Below are positions 57,246 through 64,000 of a stretch of 64,000 nucleotides of DNA, piece by piece (position 1 is the stretch's first letter; every line of letters begins with the position of its first letter). The position numbers and the translations under genes are program-made. The notes beneath the pieces are model-generated. The model ran no database searches. It had not been told where the DNA came from and was given only the letters and a program-made list of their open reading frames with translations. The DNA comes from Kribbella antiqua (lineage in GTDB: Bacteria > Actinomycetota > Actinomycetes > Propionibacteriales > Kribbellaceae), in assembly GCF_004345665.1 (NCBI RefSeq), contig NZ_SLWR01000006.1, positions 337,677 through 401,676 of the forward strand. Direction: 5' to 3'.

Positions 57246-58673
57246 GTGACTGCCTTGCCGAGTGTTTCGTACTCCATCACCGTTCGCCTCGAGGTGCCCG
57301 CGGGCGGCTCGACGGTGAGCAAACTGACGACCGCGGTCGAGCAGGCCGGCGGACTCGTCACCGCACTCGACGTCACCGCGTCCGGCCACGAGCGGCTGCG
57401 GATCGACGTCACCTGCGCCGCTGCCGACACCGAGCACGCCGGCCGGCTGGTCGAGGCGATGCGCGCCGTCCCCGGGGTCGACATCGGCCGGGTCTCGGAC
57501 CGGACCTTCCTGATGCACCTCGGCGGCAAGATCTCGATGGAGGCCAAGCACCCGATCCGCAACCGCGACGACCTTTCGATGATCTACACGCCGGGCGTCG
57601 CGCGGGTCTGCCTGGCGATCGCGGCCAATCCCGACGACGCCCGCCGGCTGACCATCAAGCGCAACACCGTCGCGGTCGTCACCGACGGTTCCGCCGTACT
57701 GGGGCTGGGCAACCTCGGCCCGAAGGCCGCGCTGCCGGTGATGGAGGGCAAGGCGGCGCTGTTCAAGCGGTTCGCCGGGATCGACGCCTGGCCGCTGTGC
57801 CTGGACACCCAGGACCCGGACGAGATCGTCCAGATCGTCAAGGCGATCGCGCCCGGCTTCGCGGGCATCAACCTGGAGGACATCTCCGCGCCGCGCTGCT
57901 TCGAGATCGAGGCGAAGCTGCGCGAGGAGCTCGACATCCCGGTCTTCCACGACGACCAGCACGGTACGGCGATCGTCGTACTGGGCGCTCTCTACAACGC
58001 GCTGCGCGTGGTCGGCAAGGACATCAGCAACGTGCGGGTGGTGCTGTCCGGTGCCGGTGCGGCCGGTACGGCGATCCTGAAGCTGCTGCTCGCGGCCGGG
58101 GTGAAGGACACGGTGGTCGCCGACATCGCCGGCGTCATCCACCTGGACCGCGACGGCCTGTCGCCGGAGCTGCGCTGGATCGCGGAGAACACCAACGCGG
58201 CCAAGTACAGCGGCGACCTGAAGGGCGCGCTGGCCGGGGCGGACGTGTTCATCGGGGTGTCGGCGCCGAACATCCTGACCGGCGCGGACATCGCGACCAT
58301 GAACGACAACGCGATCGTGTTCGCGCTGGCCAACCCGGTGCCGGAGGTCGACCCCGCCGAGGCCGGCGAGCACGCGGCGGTGGTGGCGACCGGCCGCAGC
58401 GACTTCCCGAACCAGATCAACAACGTGCTGGTCTTCCCGGGCGTATTCCGCGGCCTGCTCGACGCCCAGTCGTCGAAGGTGTCGATCGAGATGGAGCTGG
58501 CGGCCGCGAAGGCGCTGGCCGGCGTCGTCACCGACGACGAGCTGAACGCGACGTACATCGTGCCGAGCGTGTTCCACCCCGAGGTGCACACCATGGTCGC
58601 GCACGCCGTACGGGATGCGGCCGGTGGCAAGGCGCCGGCGCACGAGACCTACCCGGACGACTCGCCGGCGTGA
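57246..58673 (+). CDS. NAD(P)-dependent malic enzyme with ACT domain
   Basis: 475 residues. An ACT regulatory domain occupies residues 8-85 (SYSITVRLEVPAGGSTVSKL), followed by the malic enzyme core: MIYTPGVARVCLAI, the metal-binding EDISAPRCFEIEAKLRE with VFHDDQHGTAIVV, the NAD motif VVLSGAGAAGTAILKLLLAA and DVFIGVSAPNILTG. Converts malate to pyruvate and CO2, feeding NAD(P)H supply; the ACT domain implies allosteric control by an amino acid or similar. GTG 57246 has GAGAGGATC 9 nt upstream. Overlaps the VanZ gene by 4 bp. Confidence 0.95.
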   Translation: MTALPSVSYSITVRLEVPAGGSTVSKLTTAVEQAGGLVTALDVTASGHERLRIDVTCAAADTEHAGRLVEAMRAVPGVDIGRVSDRTFLMHLGGKISMEAKHPIRNRDDLSMIYTPGVARVCLAIAANPDDARRLTIKRNTVAVVTDGSAVLGLGNLGPKAALPVMEGKAALFKRFAGIDAWPLCLDTQDPDEIVQIVKAIAPGFAGINLEDISAPRCFEIEAKLREELDIPVFHDDQHGTAIVVLGALYNALRVVGKDISNVRVVLSGAGAAGTAILKLLLAAGVKDTVVADIAGVIHLDRDGLSPELRWIAENTNAAKYSGDLKGALAGADVFIGVSAPNILTGADIATMNDNAIVFALANPVPEVDPAEAGEHAAVVATGRSDFPNQINNVLVFPGVFRGLLDAQSSKVSIEMELAAAKALAGVVTDDELNATYIVPSVFHPEVHTMVAHAVRDAAGGKAPAHETYPDDSPA

Positions 58674-59062
58674 CGGTTTCGGCGGCGGGGGCGACCAGCT
58701 CGAAGCTGAAGGTCTGGTTGTGGCGGATCGCGTTCGTCGCGGCCGTGGCCCTGCAGTTGTACGGTGCTTACGCGCCGAGGGAGGCGGGTCCGCAGGTCGG
58801 GATCCCGCAGGTGGACAAGCTTGCCCACCTGTTTCTGTTCGGGTCGGTCGCGTTCCTCGGGCTGAAGGTGCGGGTGCCGGCGCGCTGGTTGCTGGGAACG
58901 CTGGTCGCGAACGCGATCGTCAGTGAGCTGGTGCAGTACTGGCTGCTGCCGCAGCGCGACGGGGATCCGTTCGACGTACTGGCCGACCTGGCTGGGGTGG
59001 CGCTGGGTGCCTGGTTAGGTTTCCGCGTGCTCCGTGGTACTCCGTTGCGGGGCACGACATGA
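58670..59062 (+). CDS. VanZ-family membrane protein
   Basis: 130 residues with three or four helices and the VanZ-like pattern DKLAHLFLFGSVAFLGLKVR, NAIVSELVQYWLLPQRDGDP, FDVLADLAGVALGAWLGF. Role unknown; VanZ relatives give low-level teicoplanin resistance. GTG 58670 overlaps the malic enzyme stop (GTGA) and is followed by yqgE after 7 bp. Confidence 0.87.
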   Translation: MTVSAAGATSSKLKVWLWRIAFVAAVALQLYGAYAPREAGPQVGIPQVDKLAHLFLFGSVAFLGLKVRVPARWLLGTLVANAIVSELVQYWLLPQRDGDPFDVLADLAGVALGAWLGFRVLRGTPLRGTT

Positions 59063-59069
59063 TGGGTGC

Positions 59070-59627
59070 ATGACGGCCACGACCCTGACCGGTTCGCTGC
59101 TGGTGGCGACTCCGTTGCTCGACGAGCCGCCCTTCCGCCGGTCGGTGATCCTGCTGCTGGATCACGATGATGACGGCGCGCTCGGGGTGGTGGTGAACCG
59201 TGCGGCCGACCTGGCGGTCGACCGCGTGCTGCCGGACTGGTCCACCTCCGTGAACGAGCCCGGCGTGCTCTTCATGGGCGGACCCGTCGGAACCGACAGC
59301 GCGCTGGCCGTCGCCGAGGTGATCGAGGCCGCCGATCCGCCGGGGTGGCGGGAATGCTTCGGGCGGATCGGGCTGATCGACCTGGATGTGCCGCCGGCGC
59401 TGCTGGAGGGCGCGATTCAGCGGATGCGGATCTTCGCCGGGTACGCCGGCTGGTCCAGCGGTCAGCTCGAGGGCGAGATCACCGAGGGTGCCTGGTACGT
59501 CGTCGAGTCCGAACCCGACGACGTGTTCAGCCTCCATCCCGACACCCTCTGGCGCCGGGTCCTCCGGCGCCAGCGCGATCAGATGGCCTACCTGGCGACG
59601 TACCCGGACGACCCCACGCAGAACTGA
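59070..59627 (+). CDS. YqgE/AlgH family protein
   Basis: 185 residues of the UPF0301/YqgE family: LTGSLLVATPLLDEPPFRRS, VILLLDHDDDGALGVVVNR, LFMGGPVGTDSALAVAEV and RIFAGYAGWSSGQLEGEITE with the conserved GYAGW...QLE..I. Function unknown, often near gyrase/transport genes. ATG 59070 follows the VanZ stop at 7 bp; no ribosome-binding site is obvious, so coupling is likely. Confidence 0.93.
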   Translation: MTATTLTGSLLVATPLLDEPPFRRSVILLLDHDDDGALGVVVNRAADLAVDRVLPDWSTSVNEPGVLFMGGPVGTDSALAVAEVIEAADPPGWRECFGRIGLIDLDVPPALLEGAIQRMRIFAGYAGWSSGQLEGEITEGAWYVVESEPDDVFSLHPDTLWRRVLRRQRDQMAYLATYPDDPTQN

Positions 59628-59633
59628 CGGCTG

Positions 59634-59903
59634 CTACTCGTCGCCGCCTTCGCCGTCACCCGGGTTGAGCGACTCCCAGATCTCCTTGCACTCCGGACAG
59701 ACCGGGAACCGCTGCGGGTCCCGGCTCGGCACCCACACCTTCCCGCACAGCGCGACCACCGGCGTGCCCATCACCATCGCCTCGGTCAGCTTGTCCTTCG
59801 GCACGTAGTGCGAGAACCGCTCGTGATCGCCAGGCTCCGCCGGCGCCGGCTGCGTCCGCTCGTCAACGACCGTCTCGGCCCCAGGGGTCAGCTGAGTACT
59901 CAT
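59634..59903 (-). CDS. DUF3039 protein
   Basis: 89 residues, actinobacterial DUF3039: RFSHYVPKDKLTEAMVMGTP, VVALCGKVWVPSRDPQRFPV and CPECKEIWESLNPG. Four Cys/His positions (CGK...CPEC) may bind zinc. Function unknown; conserved next to the helicase gene in many actinobacteria, as here. ATG 59903; converges with yqgE. Confidence 0.92.
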   Translation of the reverse strand: MSTQLTPGAETVVDERTQPAPAEPGDHERFSHYVPKDKLTEAMVMGTPVVALCGKVWVPSRDPQRFPVCPECKEIWESLNPGDGEGGDE

Positions 59904-59954
59904 GCCCCCGAGTGTAGGCCGCCGGCTGACACAACCCAGCACTTTTCCACAGCC

Positions 59955-60155
59955 GGCCAACTCGCCAGGGCAACGCGGCTGGAGGCGGCTGGGTGCGCGG
60001 TGTACTGGGTGGTGGATCCCGACACGCCGAGCCTGATTGCGTGGGAGATGCGCGACGGAGCATATGTGCAGGTCGCGAAGGTCACCGGGGACGAGGAGGC
60101 GCGGCTGACAAGCCCGTACGACGTCACGGTGGTGCCGGCGAATCTGATCTCGTAA
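59955..60155 (+). pseudogene. Uma2-family nuclease remnant (C-terminal third)
   Basis: An open frame ending in TAA 60153-60155 reads LEAAGCAVYWVVDPDTPSL, IAWEMRDGAYVQVAKVTGDE and ARLTSPYDVTVVPANLI, matching the end of actinobacterial Uma2 (DUF820) proteins, about 190 residues when whole. The N-terminal two-thirds with the catalytic acids is absent; upstream lies the DUF3039 promoter. No start codon with a ribosome-binding site. Confidence 0.75.
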
Positions 60156-60214
60156 CAAATCTCGGGTAACGTTCCTGCACGGCCGACTGTCGACTATCGG
60201 GGGAGTAGCCGTTC

Positions 60215-61999
60215 GTGGAATCGCACGTGCCTGCACCAGCCGTGCTTCCTCCGGCCTATCCGGACCGCGCTGCGTGGGGTACCGCGAGCAAGCTGCGGGC
60301 CTGGCAGGCGGAGGCGCTCAAGCTCTATCTCGAGAACCAGCCGCGGGACTTCCTCGCGGTCGCGACGCCGGGAGCCGGTAAGACCACCTTCGCGCTGACG
60401 GTGGCCGCCGAGCTGCTGCACCGGCGGATCATCGAGCGCGTCACGGTGGTGACGCCGACCGAGCACCTCAAGGTCCAGTGGGCCGACGCCGCCGACAAGG
60501 CCGGGATCGCGATCGACCCCGCGTTCGCCGGGCGGCGCGGGAAGACGAACAAGGACTTCCAGGGCGTCGCCGTCACCTACGCCGGAGTCGCGGTGAACCC
60601 GCTGGCCTTCCGCGTCCGGACCGAGCGGTTCAAGACGCTGGTGATCCTGGACGAGGTGCACCACGGCGGTGACGCGCTCAGCTGGGGTGATGGCGTGCGG
60701 GAAGCATTCGAGCCGGCCACGCGCCGGCTCGCCCTCACCGGTACGCCGTTCCGCAGCGACGACAACCCGATCCCGTTCGTCACTTACGAGCACGGGCCCG
60801 ACGGCGCCGCGCGGAGCAGGGCGGACTACACGTACGGATACGGTCACGCTCTGCGCGATCACGTCGTACGTCCGGTGATCTTCATGTCGTACTCCGGTGA
60901 GATGCGGTGGCGGACCAAGGCCGGTGACGAGGTCGCGGCGCGGCTCGGTGAGCCGCTGACGAAGGACCTGACCGCGCAGGCCTTGCGTACGGCGCTGGAC
61001 CCGACAGGCGAGTGGATGCCGGCGGTGCTGTCGGCTGCGGATACGCGCCTGACCGAGGTACGACGGCATATGCCGGACGCGGGCGGACTGGTCATCTCCG
61101 GCGATCAGAACACCGCTCGGGCGTACGCGAAGACGTTGCGCGAGATCACCGGCGAGGCGCCGACCGTCGTACTGTCCGACGAGAAGGCGGCGAGCAAGAA
61201 GATCGCGAAGTTCTCCGAGGGGGACTCGCGGTGGATGGTTGCGGTCCGGATGGTCAGCGAAGGTGTCGACGTGCCGCGGCTCGCGGTCGGGGTGTACGCG
61301 ACGCCGACGTCGACGCCGCTGTTCTTCGCGCAGGCGGTCGGGCGGTTCGTCCGGGCCCGGAAGCGGGGCGAGACGGCGTCGGTGTTCGTGCCGTCGGTCA
61401 CGCGGCTGCTGAGTTTCGCCGCCGAGATGGAGGTCGAGCGGGACCACGTGCTCGGCCGGAAGAACGGAGGCGAGGACGGCGACATCTTCGCGCTCGAGGA
61501 CGATCTGCTCGCGAAGGCGAACCAGACCGAGGGCGCCAGCGACGAGCTGGAGGGGAAGTTCGAGGCGCTGGGGTCGGACGCCAACTTCGACCGGGTGGTG
61601 TTCGACGGCGGCGACTACGGCACCGGCGGCGACATGGCCTCCGACGAGGAGCTGGACTTCCTCGGGCTGCCCGGTTTGCTGGAGCCGGATCAGGTGCGTG
61701 AGCTGCTCCGCAAGCGCCAGGCGAAGTCATTGGCCGCTCAGAAGCGCTCCCGTCCGTCGGCGGATCGGGAGGATCCCACCCCGACCGAGCTGGCGACACA
61801 CGAGCAGGTGGCGCTGCTTCGCCGCGAGCTGAACGGTCTGGTCGCCGCCTGGCACCATCGCACCGGCCAGCCACATGGCGTCATCCACAACGACCTCCGC
61901 CGCAAGCTAGGCGGCCCCGCCGCCGCCCACGCCTCCTCGATCCAACTCAAGGAACGCATAGAACTAATCCGAGACTGGGCCACCCAACGCCGCGCCTGA
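60215..61999 (+). CDS. DEAD/DEAH-box helicase (SF2)
   Basis: 594 residues. Motif I ATPGAGKTTFALTVAAEL (residue 50), Ia VVTPTEHLKVQWADA, II VILDEVHHGGDALSWG (DEVH), III LALTGTPFRSDD, V RMVSEGVDVPRLAVGVYATP and VI FFAQAVGRFVRARKRGETAS. An acidic middle region and a C-terminal helical tail (LRRELNGLVAAWHHRTGQPH) follow. A nucleic-acid-dependent ATPase common in actinobacteria beside DUF3039; its exact role in repair or RNA metabolism is unknown. GTG 60215 has GGGGGAG 8 nt upstream. Confidence 0.95.
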   Translation: MESHVPAPAVLPPAYPDRAAWGTASKLRAWQAEALKLYLENQPRDFLAVATPGAGKTTFALTVAAELLHRRIIERVTVVTPTEHLKVQWADAADKAGIAIDPAFAGRRGKTNKDFQGVAVTYAGVAVNPLAFRVRTERFKTLVILDEVHHGGDALSWGDGVREAFEPATRRLALTGTPFRSDDNPIPFVTYEHGPDGAARSRADYTYGYGHALRDHVVRPVIFMSYSGEMRWRTKAGDEVAARLGEPLTKDLTAQALRTALDPTGEWMPAVLSAADTRLTEVRRHMPDAGGLVISGDQNTARAYAKTLREITGEAPTVVLSDEKAASKKIAKFSEGDSRWMVAVRMVSEGVDVPRLAVGVYATPTSTPLFFAQAVGRFVRARKRGETASVFVPSVTRLLSFAAEMEVERDHVLGRKNGGEDGDIFALEDDLLAKANQTEGASDELEGKFEALGSDANFDRVVFDGGDYGTGGDMASDEELDFLGLPGLLEPDQVRELLRKRQAKSLAAQKRSRPSADREDPTPTELATHEQVALLRRELNGLVAAWHHRTGQPHGVIHNDLRRKLGGPAAAHASSIQLKERIELIRDWATQRRA

Positions 62000-62018
62000 A
62001 CGAGGCTGGGTCGGGCGC

Positions 62019-62780
62019 CTAGTTCCGGTACACGCGGACGTGGTCGATTTGCATTGACTCTTCGGTGACAGTGGGCGGGATTTGGGCGTAGACGAAGAGG
62101 TCGAGGATCAGGGCGTCGCCGGTGCCGGAGTACGGGCCTTGGCGGCAGATTTCTTTGCCGTCCAGGTACCAGATGGTTTGGTCGGGGCCTAGTTGCTGGG
62201 CGATGGTGTGCCAGTCGGTGGTGAGGTCGGTGGGGGAGCGATAGGTGCAGCTGCCGCCGCCTGACTGGTGGCTGGTCAGGTAGAGGTTGTAGTGGTTGTC
62301 GCTGTAGAACTCGTAGGTGTCCTGCTCGTTGGAGCCGTTCCCGTTCCAGGTCCAGGTCGACGGCCAGAAACCCTTGGCTGACGGGAGTTTGAGCCGCGTC
62401 TCGACGTAGTCGCCGGGCTTCACCGCGAACGACTCAGCCGGCTCATGACCGCACGCCTGACCGGTGGTGATCAGACCGCTCGACCACTCGTATCCAGGCT
62501 CCGGGTTGTTCTTCCGCGCCGTGATCGTCAGCAGACCGTCCCGCACCGACAATGCGTCCCAGGTGTGCCACTCCAACTGCTGGTTGCCCTTGTTACCGAG
62601 GCATCGATCGGCTTCGGCGTTCGAATGAATCGCCCACTTCCCCGGATCGATCGCCGTACCGTCAAACTCATCCGCAAACACCAACCGCCCCGGGCGCTGG
62701 TCCGCGACCGCAGTGGCAGCCGGCGCCACGAGCAGACCAATCGCCGCGAACCCGGCCAAGGTGGTAAGTAATTTACGCAT
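62019..62780 (-). CDS. secreted GH16-like glycoside hydrolase
   Basis: 253 residues with a Sec signal (KLLTTLAGFAAIGLLVAPAA, cleavage after TAVA). The jelly-roll core has LVFADEFDGTAIDPGKWAIH, LSVRDGLLTITARK, SGLITTGQACGHEPAESF, GFWPSTWTWNGNGSNEQDTY and EFYSDNHY. The EQDTYE string fits the ExDxxE catalytic pattern of GH16, so a beta-glucanase/agarase-like activity on a beta-linked polysaccharide is likely; the first half of the motif is unusual, so the exact clan member is unsure. ATG 62780 has GGAGGG 8-13 nt upstream. Confidence 0.85.
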   Translation of the reverse strand: MRKLLTTLAGFAAIGLLVAPAATAVADQRPGRLVFADEFDGTAIDPGKWAIHSNAEADRCLGNKGNQQLEWHTWDALSVRDGLLTITARKNNPEPGYEWSSGLITTGQACGHEPAESFAVKPGDYVETRLKLPSAKGFWPSTWTWNGNGSNEQDTYEFYSDNHYNLYLTSHQSGGGSCTYRSPTDLTTDWHTIAQQLGPDQTIWYLDGKEICRQGPYSGTGDALILDLFVYAQIPPTVTEESMQIDHVRVYRN

Positions 62781-62871
62781 CAAGCACAACCCTCCGTCAG
62801 ACCCCAACGGATCAAACGGTCGCTTGAGTCACGCCAGGTTGTCAACCCCGGCCGGCTGCCCTGGTAAAGCG

Positions 62872-63417
62872 TCAGATCAGGGCGCCGGACCAGGCGAGGG
62901 CTTGTTTGAGCAGTTGCCCGCGGCCACCTTCGAGGTCGGCGAGCAGGCCTGGGTCGAGGGCTTCCTTCGGGGTCAGCCAGGTGAGCTCGAGCGCGTCCTG
63001 GCGCGGGTCGCACTCGCCGGTCACCGGTACGACGTAGACGAGGGCGACGGCGTGCTGACGGGGGTCGTGCAGCGGGCTGATGCCGGGGAGCGGGAAGTAC
63101 TCGGCGACGGTGAACGGCACCGGGCTGACGGGCAACCGCGGGAACGCGGCCGGGCCGAGGTCCTTCTCGATGTTGCGCTCCAGGGCATCGCGGATCGACT
63201 CCCCGTGGAAGACGCGCCCCGACACCAGGGTCCGGATGATCTGGCCGGTCTCTGCCGCTCCGCGGAGCAGAACCCCGACGTGCTCGATCTGGCCGGCGGC
63301 GTCGACGCGCGCCGGGACGGCCTCGACGTACAGGATCGGCACCCGCGAACGGGTCTCCTCGAGGGCGAACTCGGACAGCCAGCCGGGGTTCGGGTCAGGC
63401 GTGCGCAGGGAACTCAT
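62872..63417 (-). CDS. NUDIX-fold protein (DUF4916-like)
   Basis: 181 residues. NUDIX-like layout with VLLRGAAETGQIIRTLVSGR, VFHGESIRDALERNIEKDLG and ELTWLTPKEALDPGLLADLE; the canonical GX5EX7REUXEEXGU box is degenerate (RVFHGESIRDALERNIEKDL), as in the DUF4916 subgroup. Possibly hydrolyses a nucleoside diphosphate derivative or has lost activity. ATG 63417. Monocistronic by spacing. Confidence 0.85.
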   Translation of the reverse strand: MSSLRTPDPNPGWLSEFALEETRSRVPILYVEAVPARVDAAGQIEHVGVLLRGAAETGQIIRTLVSGRVFHGESIRDALERNIEKDLGPAAFPRLPVSPVPFTVAEYFPLPGISPLHDPRQHAVALVYVVPVTGECDPRQDALELTWLTPKEALDPGLLADLEGGRGQLLKQALAWSGALI

Positions 63418-63505
63418 GGTGCCTATCTTTGCCCATCGCCCCCAACCCCCGGGCAGAGGCGCGAGTCGGTGGACACAAGCCGGGTCCGTGGCCGCGCGGG
63501 GGTTG

Positions 63506-64000
63506 TCAGGGGCGGAAGGTGGCGCGGTAGTGGGTGGGGCTCAGGCCGAAGGTGGTGCGGAAGCGGCGGGTGGCGTGGCTTGGGTCGTGCCAGCCGACCA
63601 GGGCGCCGATCGCGGCGATCGGCAGCTCGGTCTCGATGAGCAGACCGGCGGCGCGTTCGGCGCGGAGGCGGTTGAGGTACGCCATCGGGGAGATGCCGGC
63701 GGTCCGGCCGAACAGCCGGACCAGGTATCCCGGCGCGAGATTCACCAGCCCGGCCAGCCGGTCCAGCGTCCACGGCTCGTCGATACTTGCCTCCAGCAAT
63801 CGCATCGCGTGCTGAACCGCCGGATGAGCCGGCTCCGGCGAGTCGCCGCCCCGCACCAGCGCTCCGGACAGCAAGCCGAACACGTCCGGCCCCAGGTAGG
63901 CGTTGCGCAGCACCAGCCCGTCGCAGTCGGTGTATCCGTGCCACTCACCCGGCCTGAGGACAACGACCGAATCGGGCTCGAGCGCGACTTCGCCGGCGGC
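63506..64000 (-). CDS. AraC-family regulator, 5' end beyond the window
   Basis: At least 164 residues; the frame stays open to the window edge, so the start lies outside. The visible N-terminal part is the end of a cupin-like sensor domain (VALEPDSVVVLRPGEWHGYT, DCDGLVLRN). The C-terminal pair of helix-turn-helices is complete: PWTLDRLAGLVNLAPGYLVR, LFGRTAGISPMAYLNRLRAE, LPIAAIGALVGWHDPSHATR, RFRTTFGLSPTHYRATF. Sugar-type effectors are common for this architecture. Confidence 0.92.
   Translation of the reverse strand, partial: AAGEVALEPDSVVVLRPGEWHGYTDCDGLVLRNAYLGPDVFGLLSGALVRGGDSPEPAHPAVQHAMRLLEASIDEPWTLDRLAGLVNLAPGYLVRLFGRTAGISPMAYLNRLRAERAAGLLIETELPIAAIGALVGWHDPSHATRRFRTTFGLSPTHYRATFRP

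Noticed and set aside
1..64000. tRNA, rRNA or integrase attachment sites
   Set aside because: No T-loop GGTTCGAATCC-type sequence with matching acceptor stem, no rRNA-like stretch and no integrase gene were found on reading through.

Overview
This window is a GC-rich actinobacterial chromosome segment. Gene content (SigB/SigF-type sigma factor, GAF-ANTAR protein, DUF3039, DUF1707, TIGR03086-type protein, DUF222-HNH endonuclease, many TetR/MarR regulators) and frequent GTAC-containing codon contexts suggest a soil actinomycete of the Kribbella/Nocardioides type. The genus is inference and was not tested. No rRNA, tRNA, CRISPR array, phage or intact transposon was seen. The region looks like ordinary accessory chromosome: many regulator/target gene pairs, and an unusually large number of gene remnants.

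Layout. 0-2.6 kb: stress signalling (GAF-ANTAR, hemerythrin, SigB-like sigma factor with its own SigB-type promoter, and a tiny ORF behind a second such promoter). 2.6-7.8 kb: a TetR regulator divergent from an oxidoreductase and an atypical SDR, then an SDR, and a MarR-epoxide hydrolase pair. 8-13.6 kb: a membrane FHA protein with a very long repetitive linker, a secreted SGNH hydrolase, and an ArsR-SRPBCC pair. 13.6-15.3 kb: two overlapping nucleotidyltransferase genes. 15.4-20.9 kb: an alpha-galactosidase operon with a two-permease plus binding-protein ABC importer but no ATPase, closed by a strong terminator. 21-28.2 kb: DUF1707 protein, membrane protein and multicopper oxidase; molybdopterin oxidoreductase; and an ABC exporter with its two-component system. 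28.3-37.2 kb: phosphatase/nuclease, phosphotransferase, TetR divergent from a Baeyer-Villiger-like monooxygenase, uncharacterised membrane proteins, an ECF sigma factor coupled to a PEP-mutase/isocitrate-lyase family enzyme, and a flippase-like protein.

37.9-44.2 kb is the most coherent unit. It resembles the mycobacterial DosR/DevR dormancy regulon: a DevS/DosT-like histidine kinase that keeps the heme-ligand His and distal Tyr, a DevR-like regulator with a nearly identical DNA-recognition helix, an Acg-like nitroreductase, an Rv1733c-like membrane protein, a pyridoxamine-phosphate-oxidase-fold protein and a decayed tandem universal stress protein. Three intergenic sites resembling DevR boxes lie in front of these genes.

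44.2-49.5 kb: IclR regulator, a decayed ABC ATPase, a PcaB-like lyase, a MarR/TIGR03086 divergent pair with a long dyad, and two more pseudogenes including an apparent amidase/S9-peptidase deletion fusion. 49.4-52.6 kb: a frameshifted DUF222-HNH endonuclease gene with an Asp-rich repeat linker, and a MerR regulator. 52.7-64 kb: a membrane protein coupled to an alpha/beta hydrolase, CHRD protein, CoA transferase, ACT-malic enzyme, VanZ, YqgE, DUF3039, a Uma2 remnant, a DEAD/DEAH helicase, a secreted GH16-like enzyme, a NUDIX protein and the 3' part of an AraC regulator cut by the window edge.

Several regulator genes appear leaderless: a TANNNT -10 hexamer lies 6-7 nt before the start codon, with a dyad operator overlapping the promoter. 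All functional calls are by reading the sequence; no database search was run.
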